From assembly GCA_007922305.1 (NCBI GenBank), contig ML677460.1, positions 656,899-720,898 of the forward strand: a stretch of DNA of 64,000 nucleotides, read 5' to 3'. A program made the position numbers and the translations under genes. Shown here one piece after another: positions 31,094-42,340 of this stretch. This stretch comes from Dermatemys mawii (taxonomy: Eukaryota > Chordata > Testudines > Dermatemydidae). Within the stretch, counting starts at the first letter, position 1. Every line of letters starts with the position of its first letter. Below the pieces are notes generated by a model. The model ran no database searches. It was not told the DNA's origin and saw only the letters and a program-made list of their open reading frames with translations.

Positions 31094-33040
31094 TTAAGGA
31101 CTACAATGACTACAATACAGGGACATTTTTACCTGGCTGATTCTGGGAAGCCTTCCAGGGAAGGCTGCATCAGCCACTTTGTTAGAGACTCCTGGAATGT
31201 GTTGTATTTCAAAATCAAAGTCTTGAAGAGCTAAACTCCACCACAGAAGTTTTTTGTTGGTCTCTGTGTGATGCCAGCCTGCAGGTGAAAACGCCGTCAC
31301 CAAATCTCTGGGTGTAACCTCTCCAGAGCATAGACAATGCCATAACATTCTTTTTCTGAGACTGACCAGTGGCTTTCCCTCTCAAAGGTTTTTGCTGAGA
31401 AACACGACAAGATGGAATTGTTGATCTGGTCCTTCCTGCATTAAAACTGCTCCACCACCACGCTTGGACGCATTTGTGATTACGATGGAAATTTGGTCGA
31501 AATCTGGGGCCCTTAGTACAGGGTCAAATGTAAGGGACACCTTAAGCTGGTTAAAGGCTTTTTAATATTGCTCAGTCCACTGAACTGCATTTGGCTGTTT
31601 TTTTCGTGGTTTGGTCCATCAGTGGGGTGGCAATCTGGCTTTAGTGTGGTACAAATCGTCGGTAATATCCAGCCAAGCCCAAGAAGGATTGGAGCTGCTT
31701 CTTTGATTTAGGGACAGGCCAATTTTGTATAGCATTTTCTTTAGCCTGTAGGGGATTGATGTTCCTTGACCCACCTGGTGTTCAAGGTACGTTACCATGT
31801 TTAGGCCTATTTGACTTTTTTTTGGCCTTAATGGTTAATCCAGCCTCCCTTACACACAGAAGACAGCTTGGAGGTGATGTTCTGCCCATGAATCTGAGAA
31901 TTTAGCCACATTGTCAAGGTAGGCAACTGCAAATTCCCCAAATCCAGCCAGAAGGTTATCTACCAATTGCTGGAAGGTGGCAGGTGTATTTTACAGTCCG
32001 AAAGGGAGCACATTAAATTCATACAGCCCTATATGGATGATGAAGGCTGACTTTTTTTTGGCTGGACTTCTAGCGGCACTTGCCAGTACTCCTTAATTAA
32101 GTCTAAGGTGGAGATGAACTGGGCATATGCCAGTTTCGCCAACATCTCATCGGTGCATGGCATTGGGTAGTTGTCTGGGCGAGTTACAGCATTTAGGTTA
32201 CAGTAGTCAATGCAAAAGTGGATTTCCCCATCTGGTTTGAGAACCGGAACCATTGAAAAGGCCATGCACTCTCAGGAGAGGATTACACCCATCTGTAACA
32301 TGTCTTCGATCTCCCTTTCTATTGCAGTTTTGGCTTGAGGAGCCATCGGTAGGGTTAGGCTCTAATTGGGTGAGCATAATCTGTGTCAATGGAGTGATAC
32401 GCCCGTTCTGTCCGTCCTGAGGTGGCTAAAAACACTGGCGTGAAGCTGGTGCACAACCCTGGATTTGGTGTCACTACTTTCGCCCAAGGGTTATGAAAAG
32501 GCTCACCTCTTCTACGCCACCGTTGCTTTCTCCTTCATAGTAGACTTCTTCAGGCCACTCAGCGTCCTCTCTCTCTCCTGGTCTGTAAACTGGATAACCT
32601 TGATTTCTTAGGGAAAAAAGGGCTTTAGAGAATTAACACAGTATACTTCAGGTTTTAGGGTAGGGTCTGGGAACACTATGAGGTAATTAACAGCTCCCAG
32701 GTGCTCTCAGACCATAAATGCCCCTCCCACAACGCTTTCATCTTATTAGCCTGGAGTGCTTTCAGGACCATGATGTAGTCACCTACTCTAAAGGAACTCT
32801 CTCTGGCATGTTTATCATATCAGGCCTTTTGCTCTTGTTGAGCATCCTGTAGGTTTTCTCAAGCAAGGGCTATAGAGTCTGAGGGTGTTATGCAGGTTGG
32901 TTACAAAGTTCAAAATGTTGGCTGCTGGAAAAAATTTAACCCCCTCCCATTGCTGCTTCACCAGCTGTAATGGCCCCTTAACTTCATGGCCATAAACAAG
33001 TTAAGGGTGAAAAGCGCAAACTGGGACATAAATTTAACGA
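31094..33040 (-). pseudogene. pol: Gmr1-like gypsy pol: integrase C-terminus, RT, RNase H
   Basis: On minus the order is informative. From about 32930 to 32580 is the integrase C-terminal region (ALAQENLQDAQQEQKA, SFRVGDYIMVLKALQANK, NSLKPFFP), followed at 32265-32029 by reverse transcriptase (LKPDGEIHFCIDYCNLNAVT, AQFISTLDLIKEYWQVPL). The active site box near 31910-31921 reads YLDN instead of YLDD. Then at 31348-31094 comes RNase H (LALQDFDFEIQHIPGVSNKVADA). Integrase before RT is the order known for Gmr1-like elements. The enzyme set would copy element RNA into DNA and insert it. Many stops and frameshifts plus the D-to-N change make it inactive. The LTR at 30026-30952 is its likely 3' LTR. 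Confidence 0.85.
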
Positions 33041-33047
33041 GCTAGAG

Positions 33048-33200
33048 CAGTGGTTCTCAAACTTTCTGAGTTCTAGACCCCTTTCTTCTTTTCAGCGCAC
33101 GCTGCAGTCCCGGGGTATGTCCGCCAAAATGCCGCTGAATGGAACGGGAGCTCGTGACCCTCCTAGAATCGTCCCACGATCCCCAGTTTGAGAACTCCTG
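33048..33200. mobile_element. Short hAT MITE (153 bp)
   Basis: Ends CAGTGGTTCTCAAACTTTC and AGTTTGAGAACTCCTG are inverted repeats. The flanks AGCTAGAG and TACTAAAG match at five of eight positions, an aged target-site duplication. Confidence 0.7.
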
Positions 33201-33440
33201 TACTAAAGCATGTGAAGGCCAAGTGCACCAAGAGCACTGGCCAACTGCAACTCATCACCCTGGGGTCCTACTGAGAGTCTTCAGGTCCAGATGCCTTGCA
33301 AATACCCCGGAGCGAAGGGAAATTGAGTGTGGATGGGTGGGAAGATTATTGTGCGGAGAGACACTGGAGCACAGGTGTCAGCTATCCACCAATCCCTGGT
33401 GGACTCCAAATTCATCAGTCCAGAGTTGAGCTTCCTTGGA
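33201..33440 (+). pseudogene. Gypsy gag-end/protease fragment, opposite sense
   Basis: On plus this resembles 3850-4060 of copy 1: a segment ending the gag, then the protease start with D-T-G-A at 33360-33371 and VSAIHQSLVDSKFISPE. Here the catalytic Asp is kept, unlike copy 1. It is convergent with the minus-strand pol relics on both sides, so it belongs to a different insertion or an inverted segment. It is truncated within the protease. Confidence 0.7.
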
Positions 33441-33529
33441 TATAAGGATATAAAGCTGTGATAAGGTATCTTTCAAACCACCACCGACATGAAAGGAACG
33501 TGAGCATCCATTTAATCACAACTGGGTGG

Positions 33530-33850
33530 ACTCAAGTGGAAGGTGACCTTTCCTTATAGATACACAATGGCTTAACGTTCTTTTTCTGAGATAGACCAGT
33601 GGCTTTCCCTCTCAAAGATTTCTGCTGAGAAACGACAGGATGGAATTGCTGATCTGGTCCTTCCTGCATTAAAACTGCTCCTACACCATGCTCGGACACA
33701 TTTGTGGTTAAGATGGAAGGTTGGTCAAAGTCTGGGGCCCTTAGTACAGGGTCAGACGTAAGGGACACCTTAAGCTGGTTATAGGCTTTGACACTTCTCA
33801 TTCCACTGAACTGCATTTGGTGCACAAACCTCTGATGGTTTGCTATGGTC
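33530..33850 (-). pseudogene. Gypsy RT/RNase H junction fragment
   Basis: On minus: NQLKVSLTSDPVLRAPDFDQ, then VSEHGVGAVLMQEGPDQQFHPVV, the RNase H entry segment (the Asp expected after the TT is Asn). The same segment occurs inside the relic at 31094-33040 (around 31380-31560), so this is a second, separate copy. The two differ by many substitutions. It ends at the LINE beginning near 33860. Confidence 0.75.
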
Positions 33851-33859
33851 ACTTATGTT

Positions 33860-34420
33860 TTTTTACCTGCAGAATAGGTTTGAGGATGTCCCTGAAACAG
33901 AGTTCTCCAACCTTCCAAGGAAGGCAATCTTTGTTAGGAATTCAATATTCAGAAGACTCAAAAACAGCATTCTGCAAGGGACCACATGCTGCCTTCCTGA
34001 GAGGTTACTAAGATTGGCTAGGATCCTGAAGTCAACAGGAAAAGATCTATTGGGGATAGTTGATATGGGCATTAATGACACTGCATCACAGGGTGTCTTA
34101 CAGACAGTAGATGACATCAGCAAAATCTGAAGCATACTGACAAAGAAGAATATCCCAGCAATCTTCTCTCTGATCCTTCCTGTTGCATGAGCAGAGACAG
34201 AAAGCAGAAGATTCTGGAATTGAATGCTGACGAGGTAGGTGGAGGATTTTGGTTCTGTGGAACATTGTTACACCTTCTATAGGGAGATGCGCATGTATAG
34301 TTTGGATGGACACCACCTCAGTAAAGAGGAATCTTCTCATTAGAAGAATCTTTTTGAAGACAGGCTGGCGAGAGTAGTCAAGGGAGTGTAAAACTTAACA
34401 AAAAGGGGAGTGTAAAAAGA
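33860..34420 (+). pseudogene. CR1-clade LINE ORF1 esterase-like segment
   Basis: The translation keeps VDMGINDTASQGVLQTVDDI, with the G-x-N-D block III of SGNH/GDSL esterases. Next are a TKKNIPAIFSLILPV strand and a SLDGHHLSKEE motif like the D-x-x-H block V that carries catalytic Asp and His. CR1-type LINEs are known to carry an esterase domain in ORF1, which aids RNP formation or membrane association by an uncertain mechanism. Stops are present. Endonuclease segments of ORF2 follow in the same sense at 34690, as expected for one LINE copy. Confidence 0.65.
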
Positions 34421-34523
34421 AGGAAAATATGAGAACTCAGCTCAAAATCAAGATATTGAGAACACAATTAAGAAACAACCAAAGGACATGACAAGAAATT
34501 TTCAAGCTGCCTATCCTCTAATG

Positions 34524-34640
34524 CAGTGGTTTTCAATCTTTTTTAATTTGAGGACCCCTACAATTTTTTGAATGGCAGTGCGGAAATCAGACAGTCTACA
34601 GACCTCCAAGAGTCTGCAGACCACAGATCGAAAGCCACTG
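34524..34640. mobile_element. Short hAT MITE (117 bp)
   Basis: Ends CAGTGGTTTTCAATC and GATCGAAAGCCACTG. The flanks CTCTAATG and CACTAATG are an 8-bp duplication with one mismatch. It sits between the ORF1 and ORF2 segments of the LINE relic. Confidence 0.8.
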
Positions 34641-34659
34641 CACTAATGCTAGGAGCCTG

Positions 34660-35440
34660 GGTTACAAACGGAATTAGATTTGCTCATTTATGGAGCATAA
34701 ACTTGATCTAGTTGGTATTACTGAAAGTTGGTGGGATGATCCCCATGACTGGAATGTTAAAATCAACAGTTATAACCTATTTAGGAAGGATCAAGTAGGC
34801 AAAAGGGGAGGGACGAGGCACTCTGCCACATATGGCATATCCAAGTCTCAGATAACTCAGAAGAAAATGATCCACAAGCATTTTAAGATCAATGTCCCAA
34901 CAGATAAAGCACAATGTAGGGTATAGTTGGTATCTCCTACAGACCACAAAAAATTACAAGGGAACAGGATGACCATATACATGATCTATAACGTGCAGAA
35001 TAAAAGTTGTGATCATGAGAGACTTCAATTTGAGTGACATGTGCGGGAGGTCTCATATCAAGACACTCTTAGAATTTCTAAATATTACAGATGACAATTT
35101 TGTAACTCAAAAATGTTTGCATCTAACACAGAGGAATTTTATACAAGACTTTATCTTGACAGATAAAGAGGAACTCATCACAGAACTAAAAATTAATGGT
35201 AGAAGAAAGGAAGAAGACCGTATTGGTTAACAATCAAACTGGCTTAGAAAGGGAATGGAAGAAGTTATGAAAATAAAGTAACATGACAAATGAAAGACAG
35301 TGGAAGTTGATAGTAATTAATATAAGCCCGAAACAATCAATTTTAGAAAAGTGATAAACACAAAAGGACACAAGACGACATCAATGACAAACAGTTAAGG
35401 ACAATAAGGAGTTTAACTATATTAAAATAAAAAAAAAATG
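34660..35440 (+). pseudogene. CR1-clade LINE ORF2 endonuclease segment
   Basis: The AP-endonuclease fold is recognisable: EHKLDLVGITESWWDDPHDW contains the catalytic E-T/S motif. Then MRDFNLSDM appears in place of G-D-F-N, with the Gly before the catalytic Asp changed to Arg. RNFIQDFILTDKEELITELK follows, the region before the S-D-H motif. The S-D-H box and the RT domain are absent: the copy stops in an A-rich region near 35440, where a SINE begins. The endonuclease would nick genomic target DNA to prime LINE reverse transcription. The segment is probably from the same copy as the ORF1 piece. Confidence 0.75.
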
Positions 35441-35449
35441 GAGATATAT

Positions 35450-35637
35450 CTATCTCATAGAACTGGAAGGACCTTGAAAGGTCACTGAGTCCAGTCCCCT
35501 GACTATACTAGCAAGACCATGTACTGCCCCCTGACAGAGTTTTTTGCCCCGATCCCTAAATGGCCCCCTCAAGGATTGAACTCACAACCCTGGGTTTAGC
35601 AGGCCAATGCTCAAACCACTGAGCTATCCCTCCCTGA
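35450..35637 (-). repeat. tRNA-derived SINE, turtle type
   Basis: On minus the head begins near 35635 with GGGATAGCTCAGTGGTTTGAG (A box) and GTTGTGAGTTCAATCC (B box). The CR1-like tail ends near 35450. It is the best-preserved head of the three SINEs in the window. Confidence 0.9.
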
Positions 35638-35845
35638 CCAAAAGAGCCCATGGGAAGGCTAGAACTTTTTAAAATGAGGAAAAACTTCCCCTTTGTCTGT
35701 TGCTCTCTGGGAGAAGCAGAGACAGGGCTGGAACTATTCTGTAAGAAGCTTGGGGCCAGGTGTGAAAAATCCAAATCATACATAGAAACTACTTATCTGA
35801 AACCCCCAGAGATATAAGCAGATCAGGAAATGTCTAAGAACATTC
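35638..35845 (+). repeat. Partial gypsy LTR, plus sense
   Basis: GGCTAGAACTTTTTAAAATG, GCTGGAACTATTCTGTAAGAAG and GTAGATCAGGAAATGTCTA-like words match the reverse complement of about 30600-30800. It is a fragment of the same LTR family, in the opposite orientation. Confidence 0.75.
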
Positions 35846-36258
35846 AATTCCTTTTCAGTCCTGACTGGAAAGACAACTAAGATTGCAGAGGATGGGCAAA
35901 CTAAGTCTAAACATGAATATTAGAGAACTCACCATCTGTTTCCAATGGAGAAACTGTTTACCAAACATGGGAGTAATGAATATTTCTATTTTACATAAAC
36001 TATAAGAACTATAACTCAAAAAAAAGCAACTCTCTTCTCCCTGCACCAACAGCTCTGCAGTACTTTAAAGAGTACAGTGCATGAGAGCCAGCACACCAAA
36101 GAACTCTGGCCTTCCAATGCAAAAAAGCACTGGCTACCTTGGATAAACCCTTTGATCAATAGGCTCAAAGGATTAAACCCACAGTCAGATTATTTTAAGA
36201 GATGCACAGTCCTTCAGCACCTTTGCTTGAGAATAGATTAAATGGTTTTCTACACTTT
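35846..36258. other. No gene seen
   Basis: No recognisable feature. Confidence 0.4.
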
Positions 36259-36553
36259 GGCCATGTCTACACTACTGGCTGGATCGACGTGTAGAGATCA
36301 ATCAATTGGGGATCGATTTATTGCGTCTCGTCAGGATGTGATAAATCGATTCTCAGAGTCACTCCCGTCGATGCCGGAACTCCAGCTCACCAAAAGGCAT
36401 AAGGCAGAGTCAACAGGGGAGCCCGCTGTTGACCGCTGTTGCCATGAGGACAGCAGGTAAGTCGACCTAAGATGCGTCGACTTCAGCTATGCTATTCACC
36501 TAGCTGAAGTTGCATATTTTAGGTCGACCCTCCCCACTAGTGTAGACCAGGCC
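36259..36553. mobile_element. MITE with GGCC(A)TGTCTACACTA ends
   Basis: Ends GGCCATGTCTACACTA and TAGTGTAGACCAGGCC are inverted repeats. TTT on each side may be a 3-bp target-site duplication. The inside is rich in GTCGA and ATCGAT words. Confidence 0.8.
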
Positions 36554-37674
36554 TTTCACTTACTCTCTTGCTAGCATGAAAAATGTAGCAGCCAAGAGGA
36601 CAGGCTAGGGTTCCAGTTACATCTTCCACTTGTTGCTTGGGAAAGCTCAGCCGTCTCGATACAAAAATGTAACAATGGGAAGCATTTAGAATCTCAAAAT
36701 GCAGTGTTATTGACTTCCCATTCTCCCTCCTCAGGTAGGTAGCCCTTTTAGAAAAGGAACAGGCATTCCAAGCAGTTAAGGTTTGATAAAGTAAAGAGCT
36801 CTCCTGTGTTAGGCTCCATCTGTCCAAACAGCTCTTTAGAAAGCAACACAATAGGTCTCTCCAGCTTCTCCTCTTGGCAAGCTTTACAATAGATGGAAAG
36901 TCCACAATGGAGGTGGAGGCAGGACAGGTGTGTAGCACTGCAGCGTAGACTCACTAAGTTGTCCAATGACATCATTGCAGTGGGTTGTGAACAAAAGTTC
37001 CCAATTGATTGCCAAAACAATTCAGTCTGCACCTTTAGCAATCTTTCATTTGACAGATCACTTGGTCACTGGTTTCAGCTGCCATTGTTTCCTTTGCTGG
37101 TGTGTACAGAAGACCATGCACTACAACAGAAGAGAGTCAACCAATTTTTAAAGAGCACGAAAATGAATAACCAAATACAAAACTATAGTTTATATAGAAA
37201 AATAAAAAACATGGGCTTGTCATCTTCCTTTCCTTCCAAGAGGCAATGAAATGCTTTTGTTCTTGAAGTGTGTTTTTCAGTTACCTTCATTTTTCTTTCC
37301 AGCTTTCTTTCCTTCTGATTTTTTTAAAGTGGGCCCATGAAGAGAAACTTTCAAAAAGGTGTGATTTTAAACTCTGATTCAGAGAAAGGGAAGATCCCTA
37401 GAGTTTCAGCAATAGAAAAAATAATGTTGCAGGCAACCCCTTCACTGTCCCAAACTGTAATCTTAACAATTGCAAAAGAAATGCTATTTTCTGCCTTTGT
37501 TCAATTTTATTAGGCTCAATAAAGCCTCCAGTACAGTCTTAACAGTCCCTTACTTACAGCTTACAGAGAATGAAATGTTTGAAGAATCAAAAACTGGGGT
37601 GACTGAGGTCTTGGATGAGGATATCCTAAGTTCTCCTTTCCTTGACTAAGTAAAGGAGCATTGACAGTGTAGAG
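36554..37674. other. No gene seen
   Basis: Open frames on both strands up to 133 codons, none with a recognisable domain. Confidence 0.5.
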
Positions 37675-38250
37675 CAGGGGTGGGCAAACTTTTTGGCCCA
37701 AAGTTCAAAATTATGTGGAGGGCCAGGTAGGGAAGGCTGTGCCCCCCCCAAACAGCCTAGCCCTGATGCCTATCCGACTCCCACCCACTTCCCGCCCCGA
37801 CTGCCCCCATCAGAACCCCCTGACCCATCCAACCCCCACCTGCTCCTTGACCCCTGATCACACACCCCCCGGAGACTCCCCCGCCCCTAACCACTCCCCC
37901 AGGACCCAACTCTCTATCTAAGCCCCCTGCTTCTTGTCCCCTGACTACCCACTCCAGAGATCCCCCCACCCTTAACCAAACCCCCAAGACCCCACACCCC
38001 ATCTAAGCCCCCTGCTCCTTGTCCCCTGATCACCCCCTCCAGAGACCCCTCCGCCCCCTAATCACCTCCCAGGATCCCACCCCATCCAACCCCCCTGCTC
38101 CCCGCCCCCTGAGACTCATGCCCTATCCAACACCCCCGTCCCCTGACTGCCCCCCAACCCCCTGCCCCGGCCCCCTTACTACACCGCCACTCAGAACTGC
38201 GTGTCTGGCCCGGAGCCAGACACGCTGTCGCACGGCCCCACACCCCAGAG
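37675..38250. mobile_element. Non-autonomous hAT-like element, C-rich tandem interior, right end lost
   Basis: The left end is CAGGGGTGGGCAAACTTTTT. The interior (37740-38180) is a C-rich degenerate tandem array with a unit of about 85-100 bp that includes CTTGTCCCCTGA and CATCTAAGCCCCCTGC words. No right terminus or matching duplication is found. Confidence 0.7.
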
Positions 38251-41200
38251 CTTTGGGTTTTGGTTTTTTATACACAAACGAATTAAGAAATCTGATTGCC
38301 GAAAACGGATTACACATCCCTACACTGCACCTGAATATGAAGAATATTCTATTACGCATGATTCTCACATTGCTTTTAAAGCAGTACTAGGCTTTACCCT
38401 AGAAATTAAGGAGGCTGCTTATTTTTGTAGTAAATGTTATCAGGAAGATTGCAACACCATAGCATGGCTTAGTTTTTAAATCTCTTATCAAGCAGCAGTC
38501 AAATAAATTTGGCAGCAGATCTATCCAAGGAAAGAGAAACATGAAGAAGTTTAACAATGCACTCAACTCATACACTAGCTTTCTACACATCTTGGTATCA
38601 AACCCCAGTGAGATGTGATACTTAAAAGGATTGTAGACTGTTGTCAAACAAGAAAGAGCTGCCAACTTCGAGTTATTGGTTTAGCTATTTGGCAGCACAA
38701 AAAATAAAGTGGAACTAGCAAAAACTTCTTTCTAACAGTGTGTGGACAATAATATAGGTGTGTGGCCCTATAGGAATCCAGTAAGCAAGAGCTCAGAGCA
38801 CTTAGCTTTTTAAACAATAAATTCATACTTGCCAATAATTCTTTTGGTTAGTTTTATAAATGACCGCACAGACGAAATCAGAAATGTCTGTGCATTTAAA
38901 AAAGCAGTAATTCAGACTTAACAAGGCATTTATCCTTTACTGAAAATGAGACAGGGGCTTGGAAGAGTGAATTTTCTTTTTTCCATCAATATGTTTTTGT
39001 AGGAGTAATTGATGGATACACTCAAAAGTAAGTGGTGTGTTGAATGTTGAGAAAGTAGAACAGCATGTTTTCTTTCGCAATTAAAAATCCATTGCTTCCC
39101 TTACATGATATCTATTTTTATACTAATTTCTGCCATTAGCAGAAGCTAGTTAAAACTGAAGATGGAACACCAACCTAAGTTCTTCTGTACCTGATAAGTG
39201 AATTTCCCAGCCTTAAAAAAGGAGACAAATTAAAAGTGACAAGATAGTCCTTAACCTAGCACCATGAGAGCTAATACTTAATTCAGGCAATTCCAAGATT
39301 AAGGTTTCTAAAGTCATGGTAATTTCACTTCACTTTAATGTTAATGCCACGTATTTCCTAGTCCAGTTTTCATAATTTAATGTAGGGATGTGTACATCAC
39401 TTATTAATCTATGCCCTAAAACACAGAATATGCAAACATGCAAAGTTAACGATGTAGTAAAATCCTTAACTTCGAGTTCCCGGACATAAGTACTTCACTT
39501 CAACTTTAACACTGCATTATTGCATCTCTGTGCACACAGTGTACATTACACTGCAAAAAGCAGTAAGTAATTGATTATGGAAACATATTAATTTATGGTC
39601 ACAGACAGCAAGACCACCGACTTTCTCCTGCTCCACAGATAGGGTAATGCAGTAAAACTTATTAATAAATTAGGAGAAACGTGGTTGTAAGATTTGAAAG
39701 TCAAACTTCACAGTTAAGATTGCAAGGAATCTGAACTAAATGTATCCTTGACTACTGTTGACATGTCTTATGGAACCTTATAACCCTAGTGGTAGTAGCT
39801 ATGTGCTGTTTCTCACTTTGTATAAGAAATAAATTATCATTGTAGACTACTGGCTGCAGTGGACGAAAGTATGGTTGGGTCAGTGTGGTAGCATCAGGGG
39901 AATACAAGATCTCCTTAGAGTACAACAGCTGATGGTATCTCCAGTGTGAATTTAGAACCAAACTCAAATCCAATGCCCAGGTAATCCAATAGCTATGGTT
40001 CTTTATTTACAGTAAGGTACTGTTCATAATGGACTTGTGGATGAGGCTTGGTGGTTGGTGTCAGAGGGCTGTTGGTGAATAAGCAGATAATGAGCATGTT
40101 AAGGTTCCAGTTCAGTTCTTAATTCAAGTTCTATTTATAAGCTCAGATGACAAGTGAAAATCTCTGGACACACATTACGTCTTATTTCTCCTAACACTAT
40201 TTAAGTATTTTCCTGAAAACTGCATTACTCTGCCAGTATGTACTCATAACAAGCTAATCAGGGGTAAAAGGAATTACGCACCCACATAAAGTAGGCTTAG
40301 ACAAAAGTGTAAGATATTTGAAAGCTAGGATTGGGTAGTAGCAACAGGAAGCCCAAACCTCGAGAGGCAAAAATGTGTGGACAATCAAGAAAGCATATTT
40401 AAATTTTGCCACAAGTTCCTCTTCAAAGGGTAAGGAAGCCCTGCTAGACAGGCCTGATTCTCAACCTCAATTTTCTGCAATTCCATAGATTAACTGGCCC
40501 CAGAAATTCAATGCTCCTTGTGAACCTATAGTTGCCAACTAGGGTCTGAATGAAATATTCCACAACATTTCAGAGCTGTATTCATACCGGACCACCTGCA
40601 TTCAATCGCTCCTTCTGTACTTCAGCCAATAACTCTTCCATAAAGGTACATGGGGCTGGCTCTTTTGGAAATTTTGCTGTAATTTTAAGAGAACAAGCTA
40701 GCTTGGCTTGTTGAACTATTCTGCTTTTTTAAACAGACTATGATAAGCCATCCAGGAAATTCACTAGCTGTTAGGTTTGAACGGGAACAGCGTTTAATGA
40801 GTAATACTAATGTTTTACTACACAAGCTCTCCAGAATACTAAAAGCAGCTGCATTACCAAACTATCCGTAGCAGTGGAATAAAGTGGTTTGGTTATTATT
40901 TAAAGTAACAATGTTCTCATTTCTCTCCAAAGCAGCTTTTCAGATTTAAAGCATCTCCTGTTTTCTTTCGAGACACAGAAAGGCATTCCGGAGATGGTTA
41001 CTGTCACAACCCTCCCTTCCTGCTCACAGCTTGGGTAACTGGGCCAGGATTTGATTTGCTCCCAGGTTCCAGAACAGGCTGTGCAGAATCTCTGTTGCCG
41101 TTATTGCAGCCACAGGACTAGAGGTACCTGCGGATGTTTTGCCCCCAAGAAAGAAGTGTAAAGACCACACAGTAAGAACATCTGCAGGCCCCACCTGGTT

Positions 41201-42299
41201 CCCATAATCTCTCTGGAGCAGCCCCACCAATGCAGCAGAACTACAAGATGAAGCAAAGCTCTCCTTTCCACTCCACAGTAACAAGAGGATCTGCAGCACC
41301 AGTCAGAAGAGACTTTTGTCAAGAGGCAAAGCTCACTGTGAGCTGTAATAAGCCATGAAACACAAACTTTTCCTTGCTTAGAACAGGTTGTGGTTCTGAA
41401 AGCATTTTCATTGACCCGCAAGTATTTCCAGCCTAGGCAAGGCACAAAATATAGGACTTTAAGGCATGGCTGTCATCCAGTTAACTAGCTCAATTTTCTC
41501 CATTTCATTGAACACCTGAGCTCTTAAAATTAGGTGGCCCAAAACTTCATTAACACTGAGTTAAGCTTGCCCACTGCTGTGCTCCACGTTCTGGAAGGAC
41601 AAGACACCAATGAACAACCTGAACTCTGTGTTAACTAAGTTTTGGGGCATTTAATTTCCTCAGATTTTTAAAAAGGTAACCTCAACACTCCCATGTTCCA
41701 AAGCCCAGCTTTCCCCTCCCAGTACCTCTGGCTCCTTGGCAATGATTTTCCCAGCCACAGAATGAACTAGCTGCATATTAGCCCCTTTACTGCCATTTCT
41801 GTCCAGCAGAGCCTAGTTCTCCCTCTTCAGTCATACTCTGACCAAGACAAGCCCTGGAGAGCTGACCAATAATGTACATTCCTTGTCTTACATCTTGGTA
41901 GGCAAAGGCAGATGGACTGTCTTTTAGTTACACACATCCGCTGTGTGAGCCTATTCAAGGTAAACGTCCAATACAATACGTAGATAAATACCAACAAACT
42001 ACGCAGTACCACTGCGTTTAATCCTGCATAGCCTACCAGTATCACTTCCAATTATCTGGGTAGTATTCATATGCCAGCAATGCATAAAACAGAGCTCAGA
42101 GAGGAAATGGAAATGATTCTTACATAGTACCACTCCCCTGTGAATGCAATGTGAAAAAAGCAGAGAAATAAGGTGAAAATCTTAAATGACTCAAACTGTG
42201 CCACAGAATCTTTATGGACAGAAATTCCATACTTGACTAATAAGAGTAGAGCAGTAGGAATATAGTACTGATCACCTGACCAAGATGATGACAGTGAAA
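38251..42299. other. Unassigned 4-kb stretch
   Basis: I recognise neither a gene nor a named repeat. It is AT-rich with short open frames only. Together with 51135-52453 and 52692-54453 it is the most likely unique DNA of the window. Confidence 0.5.
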
Positions 42300-42340
42300 T
42301 ATTAAGGGAGGCTACGAAACCAGAAAACACAATAATGAGG

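Noticed and set aside
35560..35637. tRNA gene
   Set aside because: The A and B boxes belong to the head of a SINE with a CR1-like tail; no intact cloverleaf.
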